Part shown: positions 51,348 through 60,096 of the stretch, one piece after another
How positions within the stretch are numbered: position 1 is the stretch's first letter
Layout: each line of letters begins with the position of its first letter
DNA from: Pseudosporangium ferrugineum
GTDB taxonomy: Bacteria; Actinomycetota; Actinomycetes; Mycobacteriales; Micromonosporaceae
DNA: 64,000 nt
Direction: 5' to 3'
Assembly (NCBI RefSeq): GCF_003002065.1
Contig: NZ_PVZG01000008.1
Span: 124,001-188,000, forward strand
Made by a program: the position numbers and the translations under genes
The notes under the pieces: model-generated
Told to the model about the DNA's origin: nothing
What the model saw: the letters and a program-made list of their open reading frames with translations, nothing else
Databases searched by the model: none

Positions 51348-53654
51348 GTGGCGCTCGTGCGCGTGTACTGCGGTCTGGCGTCGGCTGATGAGACGGTGCG
51401 AACGGCTCCGGCCGGATCGGCACTGACCATCGCCGTGGTCGACGACGCGGGGCGGCTGCTCGGAGTCCATGAGATCAGCGACGACCCGGCCGGCTACGCC
51501 CAGCTCGGGATGCTGCTCGTCGAGCGGACCAGCGGCTTCGCCGAGGCCGCGGTGGCCGCCGACAGCGACGACCACATGGTCACATCGCTGCTGACCGCCG
51601 CCGGCCGTCCGCTCGTGGTCGCCGACGACGACTCCACCGACGACTTCGCCGAGCGGTTCGCCGACGACGAGTCGCCGGACGAGATCGCCGCGCCGCCGGC
51701 CGCCCGCCGCGCCGCCGGCCTCGCCCGGGCGCTCCAGGCCGGAGCCATCACCGCCGTCGCCCTCCCGGCGCCCCGCGAGCTGGTCAGCTACAAGCCGGTG
51801 CTCGCCGCGCACGTCGCCATGCTCAACGGCCGCTACTCCGCCTCGATCGCCCTGCGCGAGGTGCTGCGCGAGCTGTATCCGGCGGCGCTGCGGGCGTATC
51901 CGGACCCCGCTCACCCGCTGGCCCTCGCCGTGCTGGACGCGCTCCCCGAGCCCGGCCGCCTCAGCGGCCGGGGAAGGGACTCCCAGCAGGTCGCCGAGGA
52001 GGTCGCCGCCGAGCTGACCCGCGCCGGCGCCGGCACCGAGGACCAGGTCGTCTCCGCCGTCACCGCGCTGCTGGTGGCCATCAGCGAATCGCCCCGCCGC
52101 GGCGGCGTCAACAAGGCCCTCGCCCCGGCCGCGGCCGACACCGTGCGTCACGCCGTGGCCGCGGTGCGCTCCTGCGACTCCGCCTGCGAGGCCCTGGTCG
52201 GCACCCTTGCCGCCCGGGTCAGTCAGCAGGCCGGCGCCCCCGGCCGCCGTCAGGCGGGTTCCCGCCGCGCCGCCGAGCCGGAGAACACCCCCGCCTCCCC
52301 GACGCGTCCGGATTCTGCGACACGTCAGGACTCCGCGGCGCGTTCCGGCTCCCCGACGCGGCCCGGCTCCCCGATGCGTCCCGGTGACACCGGCACCCGG
52401 CTCGGTCGTCCCGGTGACACCGGCACCCGGCTCGGTCGTCCCGGTGACACCGGCACCCGGCTGGGCCGGCGCACCCGGCCCGAACCGGCCGCCGCGGGCA
52501 ACGGCCCGGTGACGCCGCGCCCGCTGACCACCCCGCCGGTCGCACCCGACCCGATCATGCCGCCGCCGCTGGCTCCGCGCCCGGTGACGCCGCCGCCCGT
52601 CGCGCCGGCCGCGAGCCTGCCGACGCGTACCCCGAACCCCGGACCGGCCAGCCGCCCGGTCTCCGTGCCGCCGCCCCCGCCGGGCATGACGCCGATCACG
52701 CCGGGCTCGCGCCCGTCCTCGGTGCCGCCCGCCGACGCCGGTCAGCCGTTCCGCCCCACCCTGACCAACGCGGCCATGAGCAACGCCCGCGCCGAACGCC
52801 AACGCACGGTCATCCCGCCGAGCAGCCGCACGCCCGCCTCCAACGGCGCCACGGACTACTCGCTGCCGATGCCCATCCAGCGCACGTCCGCCGAGACGCC
52901 GGAGCCCGGCTCCCGCGCCAACTGGCCGCTGCTCAACACCAGCGACGACGCCGCGCCGCCCACGATCCCGCCCGCCGCCGCGGTGAGCAGCCCGCCCACC
53001 GACGGCCGGGTCAAGCCGCCGTGGCAGGACATGCCCAAGGAGCCGCCGGCCCTGCGCCTCGTCGAATCTGGCCTCGGCGGCCTCGAACCGGCCCCGCCGG
53101 CCTCCGAGCCCCCGCCGCTGCGCCTGGTGGACGACCGCGGCAACCGCTCCGGCCGCGTCACCGCCCGCCGCACGGCGCCGACCCTGACCGCCCTGGACCG
53201 CAGCACCACACCCCCGGTCCCGGCCGAGGGCGACGGCGACCTCCTGATCTTCGCGGCGGCCCGCTCCGCCTGGTTCACCGGCCACGACGAGTCGGTCTCG
53301 CCCGCCGAGATGGACTGGACCAGCCCGATGGACACGGGCTGGCGCGCGGCGGAGAAGGCAGCGGCCCCCTCCATCACCACGGAAACGTCCGCGGGCCTGC
53401 CCAAGCGCGTCCCCCAGGCCAACCTCGTCCCCGGCTCCCCCCTCCGCGAGGAACGCCCCCTCCGCATCGTCCGCGACGCGGCCAGCATCGCAGCCCACAC
53501 CACCGGCTACTTCCGAGGCTGGCGCCGAGGCCAAGAAATCGGCGGCTACGCCATCGGCGGCCGCCCGGGCCGCGAAGCAGCAGGCGGCTGGGACTTCAGC
53601 CGCGACGGCCAGGAATCCGAGGACTATCGCAACGCGGGCTACCCCAGCCGCTAA
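51348..53654 (+). CDS. IS110-transposase-like protein with conservon-type C-terminal tail
   Basis: 768 aa. Residues 1-130 resemble the DEDD/RNase H-like N-domain of IS110 transposases (VYCGLASADE, IAVVDDAGRLLGVHEISDDP, GYAQLGMLLVE). The usual first Asp of GIDVGK is replaced, so catalytic activity is doubtful. A helical region (140-290), a Pro/Thr-rich linker with three PGDTGTRLGR units, and a C-terminus with GWRAAEKAA ... AGLPKRVPQANLVPG ... YFRGWRRGQ follow. The last segment parallels the CvnA kinase tail encoded at 55977. GTG 51348 has GGGAGGAGGA upstream. No IS ends or target duplications are visible. It looks like a domesticated protein, not a mobile element. Confidence 0.65.
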   Translation: MALVRVYCGLASADETVRTAPAGSALTIAVVDDAGRLLGVHEISDDPAGYAQLGMLLVERTSGFAEAAVAADSDDHMVTSLLTAAGRPLVVADDDSTDDFAERFADDESPDEIAAPPAARRAAGLARALQAGAITAVALPAPRELVSYKPVLAAHVAMLNGRYSASIALREVLRELYPAALRAYPDPAHPLALAVLDALPEPGRLSGRGRDSQQVAEEVAAELTRAGAGTEDQVVSAVTALLVAISESPRRGGVNKALAPAAADTVRHAVAAVRSCDSACEALVGTLAARVSQQAGAPGRRQAGSRRAAEPENTPASPTRPDSATRQDSAARSGSPTRPGSPMRPGDTGTRLGRPGDTGTRLGRPGDTGTRLGRRTRPEPAAAGNGPVTPRPLTTPPVAPDPIMPPPLAPRPVTPPPVAPAASLPTRTPNPGPASRPVSVPPPPPGMTPITPGSRPSSVPPADAGQPFRPTLTNAAMSNARAERQRTVIPPSSRTPASNGATDYSLPMPIQRTSAETPEPGSRANWPLLNTSDDAAPPTIPPAAAVSSPPTDGRVKPPWQDMPKEPPALRLVESGLGGLEPAPPASEPPPLRLVDDRGNRSGRVTARRTAPTLTALDRSTTPPVPAEGDGDLLIFAAARSAWFTGHDESVSPAEMDWTSPMDTGWRAAEKAAAPSITTETSAGLPKRVPQANLVPGSPLREERPLRIVRDAASIAAHTTGYFRGWRRGQEIGGYAIGGRPGREAAGGWDFSRDGQESEDYRNAGYPSR
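52381..52470 (+). repeat. 30-bp exact tandem repeat, three copies, in-frame
   Basis: Two identical 30-bp units (52381-52410, 52411-52440, beginning CCGGTGACACCGGCACCCGG) are followed by a near-identical third unit (52441-52470). They encode PGDTGTRLGR repeats in the linker of the transposase-like protein. Confidence 0.9.
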
Positions 53655-54476
53655 CCGCCCACCGCCGATCCGCCCGGGTCCGCCGAGCCCTCGGCCCGCC
53701 CGGGTCCGCCGCGTCCGCACGGCCCGTCGGTTCCGTTCGTGTCCGCACGGTCCGTCGGTTCCGCCCATATCCGCCGTGTCAGTCCGGGGCCCTCCGGTCC
53801 GCCGGGTCCCCTGGTCCCCCTGGCCCCGCCGAGTCCTCGGTCCGTCCGGTACAGCCGCGTCCGCCCGGTCCGCCCGGTGGTCCCGCTCTGCGAGCTCCAG
53901 GGCGCCGGCTCCGCTGGAGCAACGGCGGCTGGGTGCGGTGATGAGTCTGGGTTGCGTGCGGACCGCGCGACGCTGCCCGGTTCTACAACCAGGCCGTCAC
54001 GGACTTACGGTCGGCGCTGAGCGGCGCTGAGAAGTCCTGTACCCCAAGGCCTGGACTCGGCGGCATTCGCGGTCGTTTCGGCGCTCAGCGACCGTCTCAG
54101 CCGTCGCAACGACGCCTGTCCGCAACGGACCGTCCACGCCTGAGTCGTATCGGACCGTCAGGCAGACCCGGCAGCGGCCGACGGCCAGTGACCGGATGAG
54201 ACAGACAGCGATGACCCGGACCCGCGCGCCGGTCAGTCATGCCCAATGTCGACGCGAGCCGGACGGCGAGGAACCGGCCGGGACGGCGGGGGAACGCCGA
54301 GCGGGACCTCCGGCCCGAGCCGGACCCGCCGCGCCCAGCGGGGACCGGGGCGGGCCCAGCAAGGACCAGACTGGCCGACCCGGACCCGCCAGGCCAAGTG
54401 GGGACTGCCAGGCCAAGCAGGGACCGGCCGGGCGGGACTTCCCCGGAGAGCGACTTGGCGGGGTTCTGGGCATGCA
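53655..54476. other. Non-coding, repetitive 822-bp stretch
   Basis: No supported gene. Frames here translate to low-complexity Pro/Arg/Gly with no start signals. It holds a roughly 28-bp duplicated unit (GTCCGCACGGCCCGTCGGTT type, around 53714-53770) and imperfect CCAGGCCAAG/GGGACxG repeats around 54330-54440. It could be the decayed remains of a gene or a spacer between two transcription units meeting at the conservon terminator. Confidence 0.5.
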
Positions 54477-54509
54477 AAAGTCCCGCTCTGGCGGGCAGAG
54501 CGGGACTTT
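54477..54509. terminator. Bidirectional rho-independent terminator after the conservon
   Basis: AAAGTCCCGCTCTG (54477-54490), loop GCGGG and CAGAGCGGGACTTT (54496-54509): a perfect 14-bp stem with A/T runs at both ends. On the minus strand it is followed by a T-run (TTTT) 11 nt past the cvnD stop, and it also blocks reading from the plus-strand side. Confidence 0.92.
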
Positions 54510-54519
54510 CGACCGGCTG

Positions 54520-55128
54520 TCAGGCGGGTGCTACCGCGCGCGAACGGCGCATGGTGAGCACGTACTCGACGAGCGAGATCAGGACGTTCTTCGTCGACTC
54601 GCGGTTTCGCGCGTCGCAGCTGACCACGGGGACGTCGCTGGAGATCGCGAGCGCGTCGCGAACGTCCTGGGCGTTGTGGTACTGCATGCCGTCGAAGCAG
54701 TTTATGGCCACCAGGTACGGCAGCCGCCTGTGCTCGAAGAAGTCGATGGCGGCGAAGCAGTCGGCGAGCCGACGCGTGTCCACCATGACCACCGCACCGA
54801 TGGCGCCCCGTACCAGCTCGTCCCACATGAACCAGAAACGCGTCTGGCCCGGCGTGCCGAACAGATACAAGATCAGGTCGCGGTCGATGCTGATGCGGCC
54901 GAAGTCCATCGCCACGGTGGTCGTCGTCTTCCCCGGCACCTGCCGGTTGTCGTCGACGCCCACACCGGCGGAGGTCATGATCGCCTCAGTGGTCAGCGGG
55001 GTGATCTCCGAGACCGACCCCACCAACGTCGTTTTACCGACGCCGAATCCACCGGCGATCACAATCTTCGCCGATGTCACACGTCCGGCGGTCGGCCGGC
55101 GCGCCATGTCAGAGCCTGCGAAGTCCAC
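54520..55128 (-). CDS. cvnD: Conservon GTPase, Ras/MglA-like (CvnD family)
   Basis: 202 aa small GTPase: P-loop GGFGVGKTT (K32), switch region TTTTVAMDFGRI, and FGTPGQTRF in place of the classical DxxG. The NKxD-like position reads NCFDG. CvnD is the G-protein output of the conservon sensor complex. GTG 55128 overlaps the end of cvnC by 20 nt (a standard conservon overlap). Last gene of the four-gene minus-strand operon, followed by a strong terminator. Confidence 0.92.
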   Translation of the reverse strand: MDFAGSDMARRPTAGRVTSAKIVIAGGFGVGKTTLVGSVSEITPLTTEAIMTSAGVGVDDNRQVPGKTTTTVAMDFGRISIDRDLILYLFGTPGQTRFWFMWDELVRGAIGAVVMVDTRRLADCFAAIDFFEHRRLPYLVAINCFDGMQYHNAQDVRDALAISSDVPVVSCDARNRESTKNVLISLVEYVLTMRRSRAVAPA

Positions 55129-55489
55129 TCAGCACCCTTTCCAGCAGTTCCGTACCCACCGCATCGGTCTCATCCTCCAGCGATGTCGGCTCGTAGACCG
55201 CCACCAGGCCGTCGTGGGCCATGTCGGCGACGATCACTCGGGCCACCCCGAGCGGCAGTTGCATGCGTGCGGCGATCTCGGCCAGCGACTGGACTCTGCC
55301 GCCATCGCACATCGCCGCGATGTACTGGTGTTCGCTCCCGCCCCGGCCCGTACCGGTGGAACGGCCGCGGACGGTGGTCTCGACGAGCGCTTCCAGCGCG
55401 ATCTCGAGCTTGGGCCGGGTTCGGCCACGGGTCACGGCGTACGGTCTGACCAGTGCTCCGGTCGGCTCATCGCGTTCGGGCATCGTCAC
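55109..55489 (-). CDS. cvnC: DUF742 protein (CvnC family)
   Basis: 126 aa: LVRPYAVTRGRTRP near the N-terminus is the DUF742 hallmark, followed by a winged-helix-like region (SLAEIAARMQLPLGVARVIV ADM). CvnC proteins link the roadblock and GTPase subunits at the membrane. Starts GTG 55489 or ATG 55483; GGGGTGAGC lies upstream. The gap to cvnB is 86 bp. Confidence 0.92.
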   Translation of the reverse strand: MTMPERDEPTGALVRPYAVTRGRTRPKLEIALEALVETTVRGRSTGTGRGGSEHQYIAAMCDGGRVQSLAEIAARMQLPLGVARVIVADMAHDGLVAVYEPTSLEDETDAVGTELLERVLSGLRRL

Positions 55490-55575
55490 CGCTCACCCCA
55501 TCCCTCGGCCCATAGAAGTGTCTCGTGTTGTCAAGGTTTTGGACAGATACCGGACGGATCCGGTCGGCCATCCGT

Positions 55576-55980
55576 TCAGCCGAGCACTCCGGCCGCCGAG
55601 CGCGGAGCCGGCGTCAGAGCCTCACCCACGCGGTCGACCAGCAGCGCCATCTCGTATCCCACCTGGCCGACGTCGCAGCTGCGAGCCGCGAGCACGGCGA
55701 AGGAGGAGCCGTCCGAGATCGACATCAGGAAGAGGAATCCGTTGTCCATCTCGACGACCGTCTGGAGCACCGCACCGCCCTCGAAGCATCGCGCGGCGCC
55801 CTGGGTCAGGCTGACCAGGCCGGAGGCGATGGCCGCCAGCTGGTCGGCACGGTCCCGGGGAAGGTCCCGCGAGGCCGCGAGCAGCAGACCGTCGGCGGAG
55901 ACCGCGATCGCGTGCGCCACCCCGGGAACGCGGTCGGCAAAGTTGGCGAGAAGCCAACCCAGATCCTGCGTACTTGTCAT
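55576..55980 (-). CDS. cvnB: Roadblock/LC7 domain protein (CvnB family)
   Basis: 134 aa with the roadblock fold: LGWLLANFADRVPGVAHAIA, VSADGLLLAASRDLPRDRAD and GGAVLQTVVEMDNGFLFLMS. It probably acts as GTPase-activating or adaptor subunit for CvnD. Its ATG overlaps the cvnA stop (ATGA), so they are coupled. Confidence 0.93.
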   Translation of the reverse strand: MTSTQDLGWLLANFADRVPGVAHAIAVSADGLLLAASRDLPRDRADQLAAIASGLVSLTQGAARCFEGGAVLQTVVEMDNGFLFLMSISDGSSFAVLAARSCDVGQVGYEMALLVDRVGEALTPAPRSAAGVLG

Positions 55981-58900
55981 GCTCCATGCTCCTTGCCAGC
56001 CTGCGAGGACTGCTGCCCTCCCGGAGTCTCCTCCGGGTTGGTCGATTGTTCCTTCGTACGGCCCCGCTGCACGCCTCGGTGATACGCGGACAGTAGCCCA
56101 CGGACCGCCTCGGGTGTGCGGCGTTGAACAGAGGTCTCGGCCCGGTCGACACCACCCGGGACGAGCTGCGCCATCGGAGTACGACGCGGCAGACCGGCCG
56201 TCGTCGTGGTCTCCACCGGCGCCTCGGCCGCCTTGCGGGCAGCCTGCCAGCCCTCGTCGGCCGCGGTCTGCCAGGGGCCGACCGGACCGCCGTTGACGCT
56301 GGTGCCGTTCGTGGTGGCCGCGCCGCCGGCGGCCGGTGCACCCACCGTGGCCGGGGCGCCGACGGGTGCCGGGTCGCGGTCGGGGGTGCGGACTTCCGGC
56401 GGCGGTGCCTGCTGCGGCACGGCGGCCGAGCGGGCGGGTTCACCGGTCGAGAAGCGCTGCGTGGTGACCACGTCGCCGTTGGCGTCGGCCGAGGCCGGCT
56501 TGGGCTCCGTCGTCCGGGGCTCGCTGGGCCGCGCGGTGGTGAACCACGCCGACTCGAGCTCCCGGAAGATCGGCAGCTCCATCGTCTCGTCCGCGAACTG
56601 CGACTGGCCGTCGCCCGCGGCCCGCTGACGGGCAGCGGCCTGCGCGGCGGCGATCTGCGCGGCGGCGGTCGCCTGGGCGGCCGCGGCCTGCTGGGTGGCC
56701 GCCTCGTGCGCCGCGGCGGCGGCAGCGGCGGACCGCTCGGCCTCGCTCCGCGGCGTCGCGTTCTGCGGGTTGGTCGGGCGGGCCACCTGCGGCTGCGGTC
56801 CGGTGCCGTTGCGCTCCCCGCGATATCGCGGGATCTCGGCGGTCAGGTCCAGGGCCGCGGACAGGCTCTCCGGCACGTGCGGGGTGGCCTGCTCGCGATC
56901 CGCCGACACCGGCGGCCAGGCCGGCGGGTTGGCGGCCGGCGGGGCCGAGTGCGGCCGGTTGGTGTGCGGCGGCGCCGAGGCCGGCGAGCCGGACACGGGC
57001 GGCGACGACACCGGGCGGCCACCACCGTACGGCGGGGCGGACGGCACGGGCGGCGCGGAGACGGGCGGCACCGGGGGCGCCGACACGGGCGGCACCATCG
57101 GCGGCCGGCCCTGCGTCTCGGGGCTCGGCGGCAGCTGACGCGGGATGGTGTGCCCGAAGGAACCGGTGTCCTCGGGGCGCTGTCCCTCGCCGTTGCGGCG
57201 GTGCGGCAGGCCGTCGTCGCCCGCGAAGCCGTTCGGGCTACGCTGCGGGATCGGCGGGATGGGCTCGTTGCTGCGCGGGCCGTGGAAGCCGTTGGCGCCG
57301 CCGCCACCACCGTTGGCGAAGCCGTTGGAGGCGCCGTAGCCGTTGCCACCGCCGCCACCGAAGCCGTTACCGCCGCCGAAGCCGTTTCCGTTGCCGCCAC
57401 CGAAGCCGTTCGACGGCTCGAAGCCGTTGGTGGGCGCACCGGTCAGGTCGGACCAGGCCGGTGCGGACCGGCCGGCGCCCGTACCGAGCATGCCGCCCGA
57501 GGGCATCGGCGGGTTCGGGTCGAACGGACGGCCGCCGGGGTAGCCGCCGCGCCCGTTGCCGCTCTCGAGCGCCAGCGGCGGCTCGGCGAACGCGGGGCGG
57601 GAGGGCTGCTCGGCGCCCGGGTAGCCACCCGAGGCACTGGCCGGGAGCCGACCGGCCGACTGCGGCGAGGTGAGCACGCCGATCGGCAGGCCGACGTCGG
57701 CGACGGTGCCCCGCTCGGTGTCCGCGGGACGCAGCTCGACCTTGACGCCGTGCCTGTTGGCCAGGCGGGCGACCACGACGAGGCCCATCATCCGGGAGAC
57801 CGCCACGTCCACCATCGGCGGGTTGGCCAGCCGCTCGTTCAGCTCACGCAGCTGCTCGCGGCTGATGCCGATGCCGCGGTCCTCGACGGACAGCACCGCA
57901 CCGTCGCCGAGGCGCCGGGCCTCGACCACGATGTTGGAGTTCGGCGGGGAGAAGGCGGTCGCGTTGTCGAACAGCTCGGCGACCAGGTGGACCATGTCGT
58001 TGACCGCGTGCGCGGCCACCTCGATGTCCCGGTCGATCATGCCGAACTCGATGCGCGTGTAGTGCTCGACCTCGGACTGCGCGGCGCGGAGCACGTCGAT
58101 CAGGGCGGCGGGCTCGCGCTGCACCCGGGTGGAGTCCGCGCCGGCGAGGACCAGGAGGTTCTCGTCGTTGCGGCGCATTCGGGTGGCCAGGTGGTCGAGC
58201 TGGAAGAGCTCGGCCAGGCGGTCCGGGTCCTCCTCGCCGCGCTCGAGGCGGTCCAGGTGACCGATGAGCCGGTCGACCAGGATCTGCGAGCGGCGGGCGA
58301 GGTTGACGAACATCGTCGCGACGGAGGAGCGGAGCGCGGCCTGCTCGGCCGCCGTACGCACGGCTTCCAGGTGGACCGCGTTGAACGCCTCGGTCACCTG
58401 CCCGAACTCGTCCCGGCTGCGCACCGGCAGCGGCTCGGCGACCTGGTCGGCGACCTGGGCCGGGGTCAGCGAGCCGGTCAGCGCCGGGTCCCGCAGCCGC
58501 TCGACCGCCTGGGGCAGGCCGAACTGGGCCACGTTCAGGGCGCCCTGCCGCAGCTCCCGCAGCGATCGGGCCATCGACCGGGCGACCAGCCACGCGAACA
58601 CGATGGCGAGCAGGAGCAGGCCGAGCAGGACGCTGGTCTCGATGAAGACCCGTCGCTGCACCGTGTCGCGGATGTCCGTGGCCTGGGTCACGATCTCCGA
58701 GTCGAGCTTGTTCTCCACGTCGCGGAAGAGGCCGTTGTAGCCGACCATCGCGGTCTCCCACTGCGCCCGGTTGAACGGGATCTGGGTGGACCGGTTGGTG
58801 GCGAGGTTCTGCAGCGGGCCGGTGAGGTTCGTGGCGGCGCGCTCGGCGGGTCCCTGGATGACCCGGTCGATCAGCGCCTTGTCCTCGTTGGAGGCGACCT

Positions 58901-59648
58901 GCCGGACGGCCGCGTCCGAGATCGTGAAGCCGGTCTCGGTGAGCAGGAACTCGCGCCGCAGGTCGGGCTTGAAGTCGCCGACGCCGAGGACCTCGTGGCC
59001 GACGTCGCGCTGGCGGGACACGTAGTCCTTGGCCCGGGCGACGCCGGCGACCACGCGGAGCCGGTTGCTCAGGCCGACGTCCTGCGCCAGCTGCGCGGAG
59101 GCGTCACGCACGTTCAGCAGGTCCTCGATGAGGTTGCTGTAGTTGGTCTCGACCTCGTCGGCGTCGAACTGGTTGTTCGTCGTCTGGCTCCGGTAGGACG
59201 GGAGCTCCTTGAGGTTCCGGTCGAGCCGCACGAGCAGGGTGTTGACCTGGTACGGCACGTCGTCCAGCGCGGCTTCCTGCTGCGAGTAGGGCAGCTTGGC
59301 CGCGTCCACCTTCGCGTGCTCGCCGGTGTACGACTTCACCGCGGCGGCCCGGTCGGGCGTGTTCGCCTTCGTCGTCGCGATCATCACACCGAAGGCGCGT
59401 TCGTTCTGCAGGTGGTCGACGAGCTCACCGGCGGTCTGCGACAGCACGGACAACGTGCGTGCGCGCTCGGCGTTGCTCGCCTCTTTGATGTGGTCCATGA
59501 GGCCCTGGGTGCCGACGATGAGCGTCGCCAGGGTGGGCACGAGCATGATCAGCCCGAGCTTGGACCAGATCGGGAGATCCCGCAGCCGACCGGCCGGTCG
59601 GCGGAGACGCGACATGACGCCGTTCGCCGTCTTGGGGCGCTTGCTCAC
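55977..59648 (-). CDS. cvnA: Nitrate/nitrite-sensing-type sensor histidine kinase (CvnA family)
   Basis: 1223 aa. TM1 (LGLIMLVPTLATLIVG), an external NIT-type helical sensor domain (about 60-320), TM2 (LLGLLLLAIVFAWLVA) with HAMP, a dimerisation helix with LFQLDHLATRMRR (candidate His) and an HATPase domain (VAELFDNATAFSPP N-box, SVEDRGIGIS). The 600-residue tail is disordered, with Asn/Gly-rich NGFGGGNG repeats (about 57290-57430), Pro-rich and Ala/Gln-rich parts. It ends in GWQAARKAAEAP ... AGLPRRTPMAQLVPG ... YHRGVQRGR. GTG 59648 has GGAGG 8 nt upstream. A partner response regulator is absent; output passes to CvnB-D. Confidence 0.92.
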   Translation of the reverse strand: MSKRPKTANGVMSRLRRPAGRLRDLPIWSKLGLIMLVPTLATLIVGTQGLMDHIKEASNAERARTLSVLSQTAGELVDHLQNERAFGVMIATTKANTPDRAAAVKSYTGEHAKVDAAKLPYSQQEAALDDVPYQVNTLLVRLDRNLKELPSYRSQTTNNQFDADEVETNYSNLIEDLLNVRDASAQLAQDVGLSNRLRVVAGVARAKDYVSRQRDVGHEVLGVGDFKPDLRREFLLTETGFTISDAAVRQVASNEDKALIDRVIQGPAERAATNLTGPLQNLATNRSTQIPFNRAQWETAMVGYNGLFRDVENKLDSEIVTQATDIRDTVQRRVFIETSVLLGLLLLAIVFAWLVARSMARSLRELRQGALNVAQFGLPQAVERLRDPALTGSLTPAQVADQVAEPLPVRSRDEFGQVTEAFNAVHLEAVRTAAEQAALRSSVATMFVNLARRSQILVDRLIGHLDRLERGEEDPDRLAELFQLDHLATRMRRNDENLLVLAGADSTRVQREPAALIDVLRAAQSEVEHYTRIEFGMIDRDIEVAAHAVNDMVHLVAELFDNATAFSPPNSNIVVEARRLGDGAVLSVEDRGIGISREQLRELNERLANPPMVDVAVSRMMGLVVVARLANRHGVKVELRPADTERGTVADVGLPIGVLTSPQSAGRLPASASGGYPGAEQPSRPAFAEPPLALESGNGRGGYPGGRPFDPNPPMPSGGMLGTGAGRSAPAWSDLTGAPTNGFEPSNGFGGGNGNGFGGGNGFGGGGGNGYGASNGFANGGGGGANGFHGPRSNEPIPPIPQRSPNGFAGDDGLPHRRNGEGQRPEDTGSFGHTIPRQLPPSPETQGRPPMVPPVSAPPVPPVSAPPVPSAPPYGGGRPVSSPPVSGSPASAPPHTNRPHSAPPAANPPAWPPVSADREQATPHVPESLSAALDLTAEIPRYRGERNGTGPQPQVARPTNPQNATPRSEAERSAAAAAAAHEAATQQAAAAQATAAAQIAAAQAAARQRAAGDGQSQFADETMELPIFRELESAWFTTARPSEPRTTEPKPASADANGDVVTTQRFSTGEPARSAAVPQQAPPPEVRTPDRDPAPVGAPATVGAPAAGGAATTNGTSVNGGPVGPWQTAADEGWQAARKAAEAPVETTTTAGLPRRTPMAQLVPGGVDRAETSVQRRTPEAVRGLLSAYHRGVQRGRTKEQSTNPEETPGGQQSSQAGKEHGA
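57290..57430 (-). repeat. Gly/Asn-rich coding repeats in cvnA
   Basis: On the plus strand repeats of the form GTTxCCGCCGCCGAAGCC encode NGFGGGNG-type units in the CvnA tail. The block is about 140 bp, with units of 15-24 bp. Confidence 0.6.
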
Positions 59649-60096
59649 GTCACCGTCCTCCTGATTCGGACCCGGCCTTCGGATCACCGGGCACCGCACA
59701 CGGCCGACTCACCGGGTCGGGCCCCCGAGATTCCATCACGACGAGTGTCAAAGAGAAAGAGCAGCCTGACCCGGACCGTTTGTGTGATGCGAAGTCGCGT
59801 CCGAAGACGGCGACAACACCGGCCAGCCATCACTGCTCGTATAGGGGTACTTCTCTCACTGTCACTTGATCCGGTCGGCGCGCCGGGGGGCTCGCTTGCG
59901 CCGACCCGCCCCGATCCACCTTCGATCGCGGCAGCACAGACGATTGCTCGCACGAGACCGTACGGCAAGGCAAGATGCCGGATTGTGCAGTGTTTGTAGA
60001 CAGCAATCTGGCCGAACGGCCGACCCACCTCGCCGAATCGGCAGTTTCACGCGACGAAAGTACGCCCGTGTCGCCCATGCCGGTTAAAAGCGGACT
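59649..60096. other. Intergenic region between add and cvnA
   Basis: A 448-bp, comparatively AT-rich stretch holding the conservon promoter candidate and leader. Frames inside it (for example 59684-60028 minus) lack start signals and family features. No clear hairpin terminator for add is seen. Confidence 0.5.
59838..59865 (-). promoter_or_regulatory. Candidate conservon promoter
   Basis: On the minus strand GTGACA (-35, 59860-59865), a 16-bp spacer and TATACG (-10, 59838-59843). It lies about 190 bp upstream of the cvnA start, giving a long leader. Confidence 0.4.

Noticed and set aside
51348..53654. Active IS110 insertion element
   Set aside because: The gene is far longer than IS110 transposases, carries extra domains, and the first catalytic Asp motif is altered; no element ends were seen.
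51324..53768. 814-codon minus-strand frame
   Set aside because: Antisense to the transposase-like gene, which has an SD, a plausible fold and a tail shared with CvnA.
53941..54477. Short minus-strand genes between the transposase-like gene and the terminator
   Set aside because: Translations are low-complexity Gly/Arg/Ser, there is no start signal, and they overlap repetitive DNA.
56124..59999. 1291-codon plus-strand frame
   Set aside because: Antisense to cvnA and running past its promoter; low-complexity translation.
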